From: Melieria omissa
Lineage: Eukaryota; Arthropoda; Insecta; Diptera; Ulidiidae
Length of the DNA stretch: 64,000 nucleotides
NCBI GenBank assembly: GCA_963971225.1
Contig: OZ020270.1
Coordinates: forward strand, 28,457,123 to 28,521,122
Direction of reading: 5' to 3'
The translations under genes and the position numbers were made by a program. The first letter of the stretch is position 1. Each line of letters begins with the position of its first letter. The notes beneath the pieces are model-generated. The model searched no databases. It was not told the DNA's origin and saw nothing but the letters and a program-made list of their open reading frames with translations. Of the stretch, positions 53,017 through 63,886 are shown piece after piece.

Positions 53017-56000
53017 TCACACATTCACACTTGGCAATACACCAAACTGCCGTCGCCGCCGAAACACAGCATTCGCATATTCATTCAATATGGCAATCAG
53101 CTGGCTGGTGGAGAGTGCTTCACGCACACACCACACACCGTCAGTCCGACTAATCCCCATCCGCCCAAGGTCCCTCAAATCTGAATACAACGGGCACTCA
53201 CATAACACATGCAACCAATCCTCACGCGCAGCCCCACACATACACTCTGCACTTGCACTCAGGGCTCTCTTATGCAAGAATGCATTGAGTGACTCATGTC
53301 CAGTGAGTAGGAACCCAAGGCTCAAGCCGAAGCCGAAATCCCTGAGCCCTACCACGAACCTCACGTCCCGTATATATTCATATGTCGTTCTGCCACGGGG
53401 ACTTTCGTCCCAACGCTGTTGCCAACGTTGCAGAACACAGTCCTCCAGTATTCGCTTACGCTTCATACTGTCAGCACTCTCCACACCTTCGCCTTGCAGC
53501 CACTCATACTGCAGCAGCACCTCTCTATTCCCCCTCCTTAGCCCGAAGCCTACGGCACGCCGTATGACCACGAGATCCAGAGGAGCCGCACCCATCAACA
53601 CCTGCAATGCATCTGTTGATACAGTGCGGCACACAGGCATACAACCTAACAACATAACACGCTGAATAGACAGTAAGTGTTTGCGGCCTACAACCGTCGC
53701 GGCATATTCGTGCCACGCCGACGCTCCGTACGCAGCACAAGCTACGAACAGACCGTGGTAAATGGTACGAACTGCGCGTCAGCCGAGTCCCCAGTCACTC
53801 CTGAGTATCCGGCGCACCTGACCCATCATACACACAACCCTCTCTTTCAGCCTGACCAAGTGAGGAGCAAAACTCATTCGCTCACCAATTGTTAGCCCCA
53901 AGTATTTGACTTGCGTCTCGTACCGGAGGCCAACACCATTCACTCGCACAATGGGCGGACGACTGCGAGCCAATTTGCCTTTCAGCAGCATGGTCACAGT
54001 CTTGTCCATTGCCACATCCACACCCACCGATTCACCCCATTCACACACCATACACATAAATTGCTCCCCCAAGCGCTCTACATCCGCTCTAGATCTGCCC
54101 TCCACAAGGATAAGCAGATCATCCGCATACGCACAACACTTGCATACTGCTGCCAGACGCCGCAGTAGTGGATCCATCATGTAGTTCCATATATATGGGC
54201 CACAGACAGATCCCTGCGGACATCCTCGAGCCACATCTATTTCAACCCGTTCATTCTCCCCAATCACACATGCTTTCCTGTCTGAGAAATAGCTCTTCCA
54301 GAGAGCTGTTTCCAGGCAGTCAGCATGATTCAGCCATTCTACCACTTTATCCCAGCGCAGGTGATCAAACGCCCCCCTGAAATCCACAAACACACCGAGA
54401 ACATAGTTCTCGCTACTCTCACGCACCACCGATTTAACATACATCCACGCATCTTCCACGCCGAGTCTCTTTCGAAACCCAAACTGCCTATCCGATAGCC
54501 CATCCAGTTGCGCTTGAAGCCGATCCACCATAACCCGTTCCAGTACTTTACCAAGTACCGGTAGGAGGCAGATACCCCGATAAGAACGGGGGTTAGTCCT
54601 GATCTTATCAGGAGACTTCAAGAGCACTACGACCCTAGCTATCTTCCACGCGAGTGGAAAATAAGCCTCATAAAGGCATTTCTCATAGATGGCCTCCAGG
54701 TACTCCGGAATGACTTTGTACAAGGCTTTGCACATCTCGCCAGTCAAACCATCGACACCCGGTGACCGTCTAGACCTAACCAGGCCAAATGCATAACCTA
54801 ATTCTCCGTCTTCTAATGGCTCAGCAGCTGCCACTTGTGCTGGTGGCGTCTGCTCAACCGCCCTAGGAAAGAACTCGGCTAAGAGAACGTTCACACTATC
54901 TCTCCATGTTGATGTCATAGTGTCACCAACACAGAGAGCGCTCACATCCACCTGCTTCTTCTTACTGCGGCAGACATGGCCCCATGGGTCATCCCTATGA
55001 TCTGCCACAAACTCCCGCCAATTTTCTTCCTTAACGCGAACAAGCATACTCTTATACTCATTCATGCACCTATTGAAATCACACCTGCGCTGGGCCAAGT
55101 GCTCAGAATTGGCCGCCCGGGCGCGCTGAAACTTACGTCTCAGGCGCCTGACCGACCGCCTCTTTGCTCTCAGCTCACTCGTCCACCACTTCACCCGCCT
55201 CTGGTGCACTCTCTCCCATTTCTGAAGCATACTGTCATTCACACGCCAGACACACTCGTTAAGTCGAGCGACCTGGTCGTCCACATTCATGCATTCAAAC
55301 TCACTAAGTGGCACTTCCGTGACCACTTCACGAACATGGAAACCATAAGTTTCCCAATTCACACCACAGGTGCGCCATCGCCTTTCGCACACACCCGCCC
55401 TTTCATTCATACTGTGAGCAGGCACAGTAATCACAATTTCAATCAAATTGTGATCGCTTATGCCCCACCCACCACGGACACGCCAGCTGAATTCAAACAT
55501 TCTGCTCGCTGCCCCATTCACTAGCGTCACGTCAATGTCACTCACCCCTCTAGGCCCGTCAAACGTATACCATTCACTTGGTTCGTTGAGAACGACAATG
55601 TCTCGCGGAACCAGCCATTCACTCATTGCCTCACCCCTACTGTGGCTCTGGTAGCCGGCAGAATGCCGCGATACCTTACTGAACCACAGCGGAGATGTGG
55701 CATTCGCATCCACACCTACCAAGACAGGTGCGCCGCCTGCCAGACGGAACACCGTGTCCAGGTAGTCCAAGTAGGGCTCTAGAGGCTCACCATACTTGCA
55801 GTAGACACTGCCCACAATCACTTTGCCAAAGTGACCTTGCACACTGACACAAACACCATACTCATTCGCACACACAACCATACAGTCCAAATGGACATCA
55901 TTCACAATTACAGCCGCATTTGCCCTGGTGTCAGAAAAGACCCGCATTGCTGCAGGTATTCCCCGTACGACACCATTGGTGGCGTACGGTTCCTGCACCA

Positions 56001-56202
56001 GGGCAATTGCACTGCCACATTCATTCATACACGCACCTAACTCGCACATCACGGCATATGCGCCCTGACAGTTTAACTGTACTGCCTGCAGACCCATCAA
56101 TGACGAGCCTGCGCCCTGGCCAGAATTTGGCTGTACGCCGGGCAGTCGGTGGACATCATGTAATGTCCAGCCGGCTTGCCCCGGAACGCGCAATTCCGGC
56201 AA
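53017..56202 (-). pseudogene. R1-type ORF2 (endonuclease, RT, zinc motif) with one stop
   Basis: A single frame of about 1061 codons interrupted only by TGA at 53779-53781. Apurinic-type endonuclease (QLNCQGAYAV, VQEPYATNG, VGVDANATSPLW, SDHNLIEI), RT (RSRRSPGVDGLTGEM, YRGICLLPVLGKVLERV, VDFRGAFDHLRW, GCPQGSVCGPYIWN, catalytic YADD) and a C-terminal CxC...H...C motif (CMCGAAREDWLHVLCEC). No RNase H. It overlaps ORF1 by about 106 nt; the natural start may be internal to the first ~35 residues. Apart from the stop it looks intact. Confidence 0.88.
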
Positions 56203-57583
56203 TGCAGCTCATTGCTGCACTGCTGGACGCGATGACCGCTCTGGCCACAGCGCCGACAAACGTCCGCTTTCATGCGACACTCAGCCACTCTGTGGTCAAA
56301 GCTCAAACACCTGAAACAGCCAGGCATCGACAAGAAGGGCCGCACGCGGAACGAAAACCACTTGATGTAGCATCGCTCCGCCTCCAGAAGGGACGAAAGC
56401 AAGCCTTCGTTCCCTTCCAACACGACGTTGGATGCCCCACCAGAGCCTACCGTCCACGGGCGACTCACCATACGGACGCCTTTCTTAAAGGCAGCCGGGC
56501 TTATCCGCTCTTTGAGGTTTAACTCATACAGCTCTTCCATGAATTCACTCGGAGAAATCTCCGAGTGAACCCCATGGACGACAACCCTCGGGCCTAGCTT
56601 TTCATTCGCAGCCACGTCAAGTCCAAGTTCGCTCAATTTGGCGTTCTTGGTCAACTTCACTGCTTCGGCCTTGGAGGGGGTGCGAATAATCGCACCGCCA
56701 CCACGCAGTGGCTTCACTTCGTGAACCCTCACGCCCAGTGAAGGACCCGCCTCCTTGACGACCTTGGTAGCCACCTCTTTCCCCGATGCCTTAGCATCAC
56801 GGCTCCGGACAACGACGGACCACGTCTGCGCCGGCTGCACAGTCATGGCCTGCGCAACCGGTACAGGGACCGATGCCAAAGCAGCGGCCGCCTGGGGGTC
56901 GCCCACACGCACCGCACTCGGCGCCGGCATGGCCCGTGAGGCCGGAGCCCCCACACTCTCCAGGCCAGCGATGCGGCCCTTCAACGTGGCATTCTCGGCC
57001 ACGAGCTTCATGAGCAACAGCTCATACTCGCCCGCGACCTCAACCACCTTCTTCATGGCGACGGCGCTGACACCATCCGCACCAATCACAGCAGCCATGA
57101 TTTTCGCCGTGATGGCCTTCAGGGCAACCACCGACGCCTGCGCCTCTGACGTAGGTGGCCCCTGGTCAACAGCCGCCGCCTTCACCCCCTTCTTCACTCG
57201 CCCTGCCAAGCGCGACACAGCCGGCACCTCACCGCCAGCCGCAACGACGGATTTGCACCCGACTTCACGGCCGACGACTCAGCACATTCCGTGCTCGTGC
57301 TGGCCACATCCATTTCCTCTCCTCCTACAGTGTCGGCGGGCGAAGCCGCGCGCCCAGGCCCCCTGCCTCTCCCGGCCAAAGCCGCGCGCCCAGGCCCTAC
57401 CTCGGGCGAAGCCGCGCGCCCCTTGCCGGGCGAAGCCACGTGCCCAACCCTCTTACGAGGGGGCGACCGGACGTCCGCCGACACTGACTCCGCGTCAGAA
57501 GACGTCAAATCGGTCGTTTCACGACCGGACGGCTCCCGGGCAGAGTCCCCTGCCACACTCCCCTTGCGCTTAGGGCGCCCCAT
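56097..57583 (-). pseudogene. R1-type ORF1 (three CCHC knuckles) with frameshift
   Basis: Starts at ATG 57583 (basic, Ser/Gly/Pro-rich, with repeated GRGRAASP-type motifs), shifts frame near 57235, and continues in 57227-56097. Ala/Val-rich coiled region, RNA-recognition-like central domain (VREVKPLRGGGAIIRTPSKAEA-type, then VVHGVHSEISPSEFMEELYEL) and three zinc knuckles (CFRCLSFDHRVAEC, CRRCGQSGHRVQQC, CRNCAFRGKPAGHYMMSTDC). The ORF1 product is a gag-like RNA-binding protein. Confidence 0.85.
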
Positions 57584-58075
57584 TCACACTCTACACACTA
57601 TACTAGTCACACTAGACTTATTACTACTATTTACACTACTTTCAATTTTACAACAACACTCACTCACGCAACTCAAGTGGTTGTTGTACAACAACCACTA
57701 TTCACACCGCAAGTGCCTTACGGCTACTTGCTTGGCTCACGCAGTACACAAACAATGCAGACAGGCCACCTAACGGCAACCTGTTTACACTTTTGTGCAC
57801 ACCAACAATTACACACAAGCCACCGACAGTGACTTGTTTACGCAAAAATGCGCAACAACAATTGTACACAAGCTGCGCACGGCAACTTGTTTACGCGAAT
57901 GCACAACAACAATTGTGCACAAGCCACCAACGGTAACTTGTTTACAAACTACAGATGCCTACTGCTACTTTCCACTGCAACAACAATTGCACACGCTTTA
58001 AATCACGCACTACAAACGCACTGAAAACACACGCAATCGCACGTCCGCTCACCACGGTGTCTAAATCGACATTGA
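57584..58075 (-). repeat. R1-type 5' UTR with ~52-bp tandem units
   Basis: Three to four degenerate units between about 57740 and 57960, each with ACACAAGCCACC, AACTTGTTTACGC and GCAACAACAATTGT motifs. No coding. Tandem 5' UTR units are common in R1- and related-clade elements and may hold the promoter. Confidence 0.7.
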
Positions 58076-58088
58076 GAGCAAGAGTGCA

Positions 58089-59637
58089 GTCGGTTGAGGA
58101 AAGTTTTGCCATAGCAGTGTCTACTTATGATGGTACTACGTCGTTCGACACATTCAAACTACAATTCGATATGGCTGCTTTGGAGAGTCAGTGGACCGAT
58201 GTTAGGAAAGGTCGGAGGCTGATACTGGCTCTAAGAGGTCCGGCGGCTGAGGTAATAAAAACAGTTCCGGAAGGTTTGAGAGGTGATTACGAGACCGTCA
58301 TAAGGGCGCTGGCAGCCAGATACAGTGACGAGCACAACAAAATGCTGTATTATTGCGAGCTGAAGAACCGCTGGCAAAGAGCAGACGAGGCGCTGCAGAC
58401 GTATGCAGCAGACATTGAGCGGCTCGTACAGTTGTGCTACCCGAAATTCGGCGCTGATTATCTCGAGAGGATGAAGATTGAGGCGTTTATTGAAGGTCTT
58501 CATGACCCGGAGACACGACGCAGTGCATTGATGATGGGCAAGCCGACATTCCGTGAGACGGTGACAAGCGCATTGACGTATGAGGCGGCCTGGAGGGGAA
58601 GTTTTCGACATTCATCTGCGGAGATGCATGGAGTCCAATCTGGACGTGTCACGCAAAGCCAGACAGTGAGCTCGGAGGCACCAGCGGGGCTGCGGGCAGT
58701 ATCATCTCGAGTCAGTTGCTGGCGATGTGGCAAGCAAGGCCACATATCACGAGACTGCCATCTGCGGGAAAAGCGTTCCGGACAAAAGACGTCGCCAAGA
58801 AGGGATGACGCTCTGCCACATCATTCGTGCGAGACCGAACGCAGGCATAATTCGCAGGCCGAAAACGAGGGACAAATTGTGGATGTTCGGTCGGTAAGAG
58901 TTCTGCAAGAGAAAGATTGGCTTGCGGAAAGGCTACAGAAGGACCAGCGCAAGGATACCGATCTCGCGAAGATCATCGAAGGCAAAGCGCAGAGATTACG
59001 GCCGGCCTGGCAGGAGATGGCTGATGAGAGCCCGATCACGAAGGCTTACTGGGCACAGTGGCAAAGTCTACGTCTGCAGGATGGCTGCCTATACCGCGAG
59101 TGGGAGAGCAGGGATGGCAGGACCAGAAAATCCCTAATAGTGGTCCCGAGAGGCCGGATCGACGATGTCATCGAGGAAAACCATAACGACTCCAGTGGAG
59201 GGCACCTAGGCATCGCAAAAACTGTCGCCAAGATAAGAAGGCGGTTCTATTGGGTAGGATGCCAGGAGTCTGTCGCTGAGTGGATCAGAGGCTGTAATCG
59301 GTGTTCGGCTGCGAAAGGGCCGAGGAGAAGATCGCGGAGCCGCACTCAACTAGTTGAAAGCAGGTTGACAGCGAGCTATGGTATACGGGCTAACCCAGAG
59401 GGGTTCCAAGAAGGCAATCTGGTAATGCTTTACAACCCGCAGCGGAGGAAAGGTTTGTCTCCACAGCTTCAAACGTCATGGGAAGGACCGTACAAGGTCG
59501 TGACCAGGATTAATGACGTGGTGTACAGGGTGCAACGCTGCGGCAACAGAAACGCCAGGTTGAAAGTAGTCCATTTGGAGCGCCTGGCGTCTTACTCCGG
59601 CGGAGCCTCGGTACTTGTTCGGGACGAACAAGTCTAA
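58089..59637 (+). pseudogene. J gag (capsid, zinc knuckle) fused to integrase fragments
   Basis: In-phase continuation of the J gag after the R1 insertion. Capsid domain (TYDGTTSFDTFKLQFDMAAL, NRWQRADEALQTYAADIERL, AFIEGLHDPETRRSALM), one CCHC knuckle (CWRCGKQGHISRDC), then directly the linker before integrase (LAERLQKDQRKDTDLAKI), the HHCC zinc module (HLGIAKTVAKIRRRFYW...CNRCSAAKG) and, after a second deletion, the C-terminal GPY-type domain (GNLVMLYNPQRRKGLS, SWEGPYKVVTRI). All joins keep the frame, and there is no stop to 59637. Confidence 0.87.
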
Positions 59638-59648
59638 GTGATGGGCAG

Positions 59649-60089
59649 TGATACGATGAGAGATTCTGTGCCGCACTGTACAGGAATGCCTTTCTCCGCA
59701 CGAATGTTTTCCAAGCATACTTTTAGGCATGCACTGTGAAGTACAGAAAAACTGTTATAAATTCGCTTGGTATAGTCCGATATGGCAAGGATGGTTCTCG
59801 AAATGGGCTGTGCGAGAATAGTCGAGCGTTTTCCAATTAGAAATGCAAGAAACTTCGGCGCGATAAGAAAACTGGTATAAAAGCAGCAGTGGCAGCGCAA
59901 GGGGTCGAGTCGGTGTTGAGCAAGCAATGGGGAAACATGCAATAGTAGTAGTGTAAAGTAGAACAAGTGCAAATTTGTAAATAAAGCGATTGTTAGTTTT
60001 GACTACGTTGCGCTGGATAACTGAAGTTGTTTTATTTTCAAATACAATCAAAACGAACCGTCGATAACGAACTGGGGAATTTCGTAACA
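59649..60089 (+). repeat. J 3' LTR
   Basis: 441 bp, differing from the 5' LTR at one visible position (AGAAATGC versus AGAAGTGC). Followed by ATAT 60090-60093. Confidence 0.93.
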
Positions 60090-60093
60090 ATAT

Positions 60094-60856
60094 AAACAAT
60101 CGATTTATCATTAGCAGCAATTTTTATCTCTGCAAATTCAAGTGCTTCGTCTATATTTATAAATGGAATATTTCCTATTACTAAAACTTGTTCGACAATA
60201 TTTATTTCGGTATTAGATAAAATATAAGAATTTATAATGTTCGCTTTTGCCCAATGAATAGCATAGGCGATATTAACTATTTCTTCCTTAAGAATTTCTA
60301 ACTTATATTTTAATTTTAGAATTATTTCGCTTTCAACATCTCTACTCTTTTCCAACATCTTTCTAACTTTGTTTGTAAAATTTGAAATTTCATTAATTCT
60401 TTCTATTGTTAATTTATTAATGATAATCTGATTATTGTTATTTTCCAAAACGTTGTTTATTTTATCGTTTACGATTTCAAAGTCATGTTTGTCGGGACTA
60501 CCCGCTAGCCATTTCCATGCACTTCCGATGAAGTCTAGGGATCTTTTACTTCTGTTTATTTTTAAATTAGCCAAAAGGCTCTTCGTCTGGGAAATTAGCA
60601 GGGAAAGGAAGGGATAATAAGGATTTTCGTGATTCGTACGAGTTCTCATGAGCAGTTCGATGTCGTCGACTATCCATTTGTATTTGTCGATATTTATGGT
60701 ATGAATAATTTTGAATATGCCATTTTGTCGTCTAGCGTTTCCTGTATTTACCGTTATTAGTTGGGCGTTCGTGTAGTCCAAGATTTGAACTTCCGTTAGT
60801 GAGAGTGGTAGGAAAAGTCTGCAAAAAAAAAGGAGCGTATCATGTGATTCTAACAA
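60094..60856 (-). pseudogene. env: D env, N-terminal part
   Basis: Open minus frame from ATG 60856: hydrophobic leader (residues 8-22), a furin-type site RSKR at 102-105 followed by a hydrophobic fusion-peptide-like stretch (SLDFIGSAWKWLAGS), and a long helical region rich in Asn/Ile/Glu. Homologous to the C env (RAKR site) and insect F-type envelope proteins. It ends where the ATAT duplication and J begin; the distal half is at 50642-51402. Confidence 0.83.
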
Positions 60857-61290
60857 TTAATTACGTATGTAGCTTTTGTGTACTATTTTGCCTTTTTCTG
60901 TTATGACAGTGGTATTCCTGTCTTCCTTAACTATGTCCTTTACGTATGGTTTTGAAAGTTTAGTACCTAGGCGTTTATTTACTTTTATAAATATAACTTA
61001 TCCGGGTAAGTAGTTTTTAATTTCCTGTCTATCCTTATTATGGTATTGTAAGTCCTGATGTTGTTTTCGAGTTAATTTCTCTATGTTAGTCTGCCTAGTT
61101 CTTTCGTAGTCGTCAGGGGTAAAGGTAATGGTCCTTCCAAAGAATAAATCAACTGGTCTTTTATTCGTGACTGAGTGTATTGAGTGGTTGTATTCGGATA
61201 CTGCGCGCTCTAATAACTCTTCAAAATTTCTGTGGCCTCCGTTCTCCTTCAGACAGCGCATTATTTCTGTTAACGTAGAATGGAAGCGTT
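60857..61290 (-). pseudogene. pol: D integrase C-terminal part
   Basis: 60998-61261 gives the end of the integrase core and the tail typical of errantiviruses (YNHSIHSVTNKRPVDLFFGRT, LQYHNKDRQEIKNYLPG). Further residues to about 60857 are readable in the next frame (KLSKPYVKDIVKEDRNTTVI). Separated from the core by a frameshift near 61325. Confidence 0.75.
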
Positions 61291-62790
61291 CTACTTGTCC
61301 ATTCGCTTCGCTTCTATAGGGGGGTGTGTTATAACATAAACTTCAATTCCAAGATCATCCTTCATCATGTGTTTTATGGAAAGGGAATTAAGGGATGGTT
61401 CATTATCGGTTACTATTATTTTTGGTACGCCAAAGAAGAATATTATATCTCTCAGGGGTTGTCTTATGTCCTCGATAGCTCGGCTCTTCAGAATTTTCGT
61501 TTGAGCATATTTCGTGAATTTGTCGAGTGCAGTCATTATGATCTTTTTTTCGGTTAGGAAAAGGTCAATGTGAACTGTATGTCCTGGGTAGGTGGGTAAC
61601 GGGGTTTCACTTAGTTTGGGATTGTTGGGACGTCTGTCATACTTATTCTCCTTGCATGTGGAGCAGTTAACTGTTAATTGTTTTATTTTATTTACCATTC
61701 CAGGGAAGAAATATTTTTCAACGATTTGAGCCTTATTTTCGTTAACATTCCTGTGTGCGCGGTTGTGGGTTTCGAGTATAACATTTTCCTGTTCCTGTTC
61801 ATTTGTAATGTCCAGTAATTGTTTTTGAGTATATCGGATTTTAAAGTTACTAAAATGATTTGGGTAAAAATTGTGAATAATGCCCATAAGGTTTTCTGTT
61901 GTGTGAATACCATTTATCACAGACGGATTTAGGTATCTTTTTAGATATGATATCAACTTTTCTTCGGAGAAGTGTGGTTCAATAATTATGTGTTGGTGGT
62001 AACCGGGGAATATGATTTTAAATTGATAACTAGCAGTGTCTCCTTGTTTTAGAAATATTTGATTCTTAAAGGTATTTATGGGTGCTTCTGTGCTCGGTAT
62101 TAAATGTTGATTAGAGCTTTCGTCGCTATGAACAGTGGGTGTGAGGGAATTTATCTCTACCGGTATTCGGGATAGAGTATCCGCGACAACATTCGTTCTT
62201 CCAGGTTTGTAGATAAGATCATAGTTATACTCTTCGAGGATGGCTTTCCATCTCTTCATTTTACTATTTGTATTTTTACTACTCAGCGCATAAGTTAGCG
62301 GCTGGTGATCAGTAAAAATGTAGATTTTCTTAGAACCATACAAATAGTTTCGAAGGGAATTAAGGGCCCAAATTATGGCGAGCATTTCCTTCTCGTTGGT
62401 CGCATAATTTTCCTCTGTCTTCGAAAGTGCTCTAGAAATAAATGTAATCGGTTTTTTTCCCTGTGAGAGGACGGCACCTATTGCATAATTGGAAGCGTCC
62501 GTTGTAAGTTCGAAAGGTTTATCAAAGTTTGGATGAGAAAGAATGAGGTCTTTAGAAATTAGCGCATTTTTTACTTTATTAAATGATTCGATTGCATCTT
62601 CGTCAAGTTGGATTTCTGTTTTTTTGGAAGCATTTTTTGAAATATGACCTGCCTCACTTCGCAGAAGGTTTGTGAGGGGTTTTGCAATTTTTGCATAATC
62701 CATTATGAATCTACGATAGTATCCTGCCATGCCAAGGAATGATCGTAAGTCCTTCAAGGTTTTGGGGGGAGCCATTTTTGCTATTGCCAT
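61291..62790 (-). pseudogene. pol: D RNase H and integrase
   Basis: 499-residue frame: RT connection (LRSFLGMAGYYRRFI), RNase H (TTDASNYAIGAVLSQ, NEKEMLAIIWAL, FTDHQPLTYAL, NVVADTLSRI), integrase zinc module (HNRAHRNVNENKAQIVEKYF...CSTCKENK) and core with HIDLF and VTDNEPS. A one- or two-base indel near 61325 sends the frame into HPPIEAKRMDK and a stop, just before the third catalytic residue, which is readable in the next frame. Confidence 0.85.
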
Positions 62791-63886
62791 TACCTTTTTT
62801 TCATTGGTTTTAATGCCGTCAACTTAGGAACTCGCATTTATCTAACTGTATTTTTAAGTTTGCTGTCTCTAAGGTTTGGAAAACGATTTCTAAATTCTCG
62901 AAATGTTCTTTTTCGTCTTTACCGAAGATAATTATATCATCGATATAAACGTAACATCTCGTACCAATGTGTTGCCTGAGTATGTCGTCAAGGGCTCTTT
63001 GAAATGCAGCGGGGGCATTTTTCAATCCAAACGGCATACGAACGAATTCATATTTGCCGTTATTAATGGAAAATGCGGTTTTCTCAACATCAGATTCCCT
63101 TAGCGGAATTTGATGAAATCCGCTTTTCAGGTCTATTGTAGTGAAGTATTTGTTTTTGCCGAGGTTTGCTAGAACTTGGTTAATTTCCGGGATGGGGTAC
63201 CTGTCGGCTATTGTAACAGCGTTGAGCTTGCGGTAATCTATTACCATTCGAAATTTTTCTTCCCCAGAAGCATCAGGTTTTTTTTTTACTATCCATACAG
63301 GGGAATTGTATGGTGACTTTGAGGGGCGAATAACACCATTTGCAATCAATTCTTCTACTTGTCTTTCGACCTCTTCTTTTAGAGCCATTGGATACGGATA
63401 TGGTCTGGAATAGATTGGGCTATCTGTAGAAGTACGGATTTCTCCTTTAACTCGGGTAGTAAAAGTTAGTCTTTCATCAGGATCTGAGAATAATTGAGGA
63501 CATCGTTTAACAACATCATACAATTTTTTTTCCTGGTCTGCAGAAAGATGCGGTGTGCGTAGAGTAACATTGTTCACTTCTTGTGAAGCGCGTTGTTTTA
63601 AGGGAATTTTTAAATCGGGATAAATTGTCATAAAATTTCTGTCAGTATGTATTATTGCCTTTAGTTCCCTAAGCGTATCATTGCCGATGATGCCATGAAA
63701 TGTTTTTAGTGTTGGCAAAATAAAGAATTTTAATTTGTCCGTTTTTGGTCCGAAAATATTGACAAATGTACGATGGGTGATTGGAATATTACCGGCAACC
63801 GAGTTCACGGCAAAGGGGTTTCTCATTGGGTATCGGGTTTCGTATACGAGTTGATTGGATGTAATTCTTATTAGATCCAGTATCAA
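62791..63886 (-). pseudogene. pol: D protease tail and reverse transcriptase
   Basis: 355-residue frame: protease C-terminal region (HGIIGNDTLRELKAI), RT with GVIRPSKSPYNSPVWIVKKK, FTTIDLKSGFHQI, MPFGLKNAPAAFQ and the catalytic YIDD (CYVYIDDIIIFG). It stops after KCEFLS because about 25 bases of the usual EVEFLGHVV segment are missing near 62820. The DTG of the protease is upstream, in the degraded sequence 63860-63900 (FLIDTGS-like in another frame). Confidence 0.87.

Larger units (their letters stand above)
52514..58075 (-). mobile_element. R1-clade non-LTR retrotransposon
   Basis: 5.56-kb minus-strand element within the J gag, flanked by 13-bp duplications GAGCAAGAGTGCA (52501-52513, 58076-58088). 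Contains a 5' UTR with tandem repeats, ORF1 with three CCHC knuckles, ORF2 with endonuclease and RT, and a GC-rich 3' UTR without a long poly(A). Much more GC-rich than its surroundings. ORF1 has one frameshift and ORF2 one stop codon. Confidence 0.9.
51403..60089 (+). mobile_element. J: non-autonomous Gypsy element with fused gag-IN frame
   Basis: Plus-strand element with 441-bp LTRs (51403-51843, 59649-60089; one visible difference), flanked by ATAT (51399-51402, 60090-60093), inserted in the D env. Without the R1 insertion the internal region is about 2.2 kb and carries one frame: gag, zinc knuckle, then fragments of integrase. Protease, RT, RNase H and the integrase core are deleted. A complete relative must supply these functions. 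Confidence 0.9.

Noticed and set aside
54976..55524. Plus-strand 182-codon frame and neighbouring plus frames at 55920-56522 and 56755-57573
   Set aside because: They are antisense to R1-type ORF1/ORF2, whose minus frames have clear endonuclease, RT and zinc-knuckle motifs; the GC-rich sequence keeps the opposite strand open by chance.
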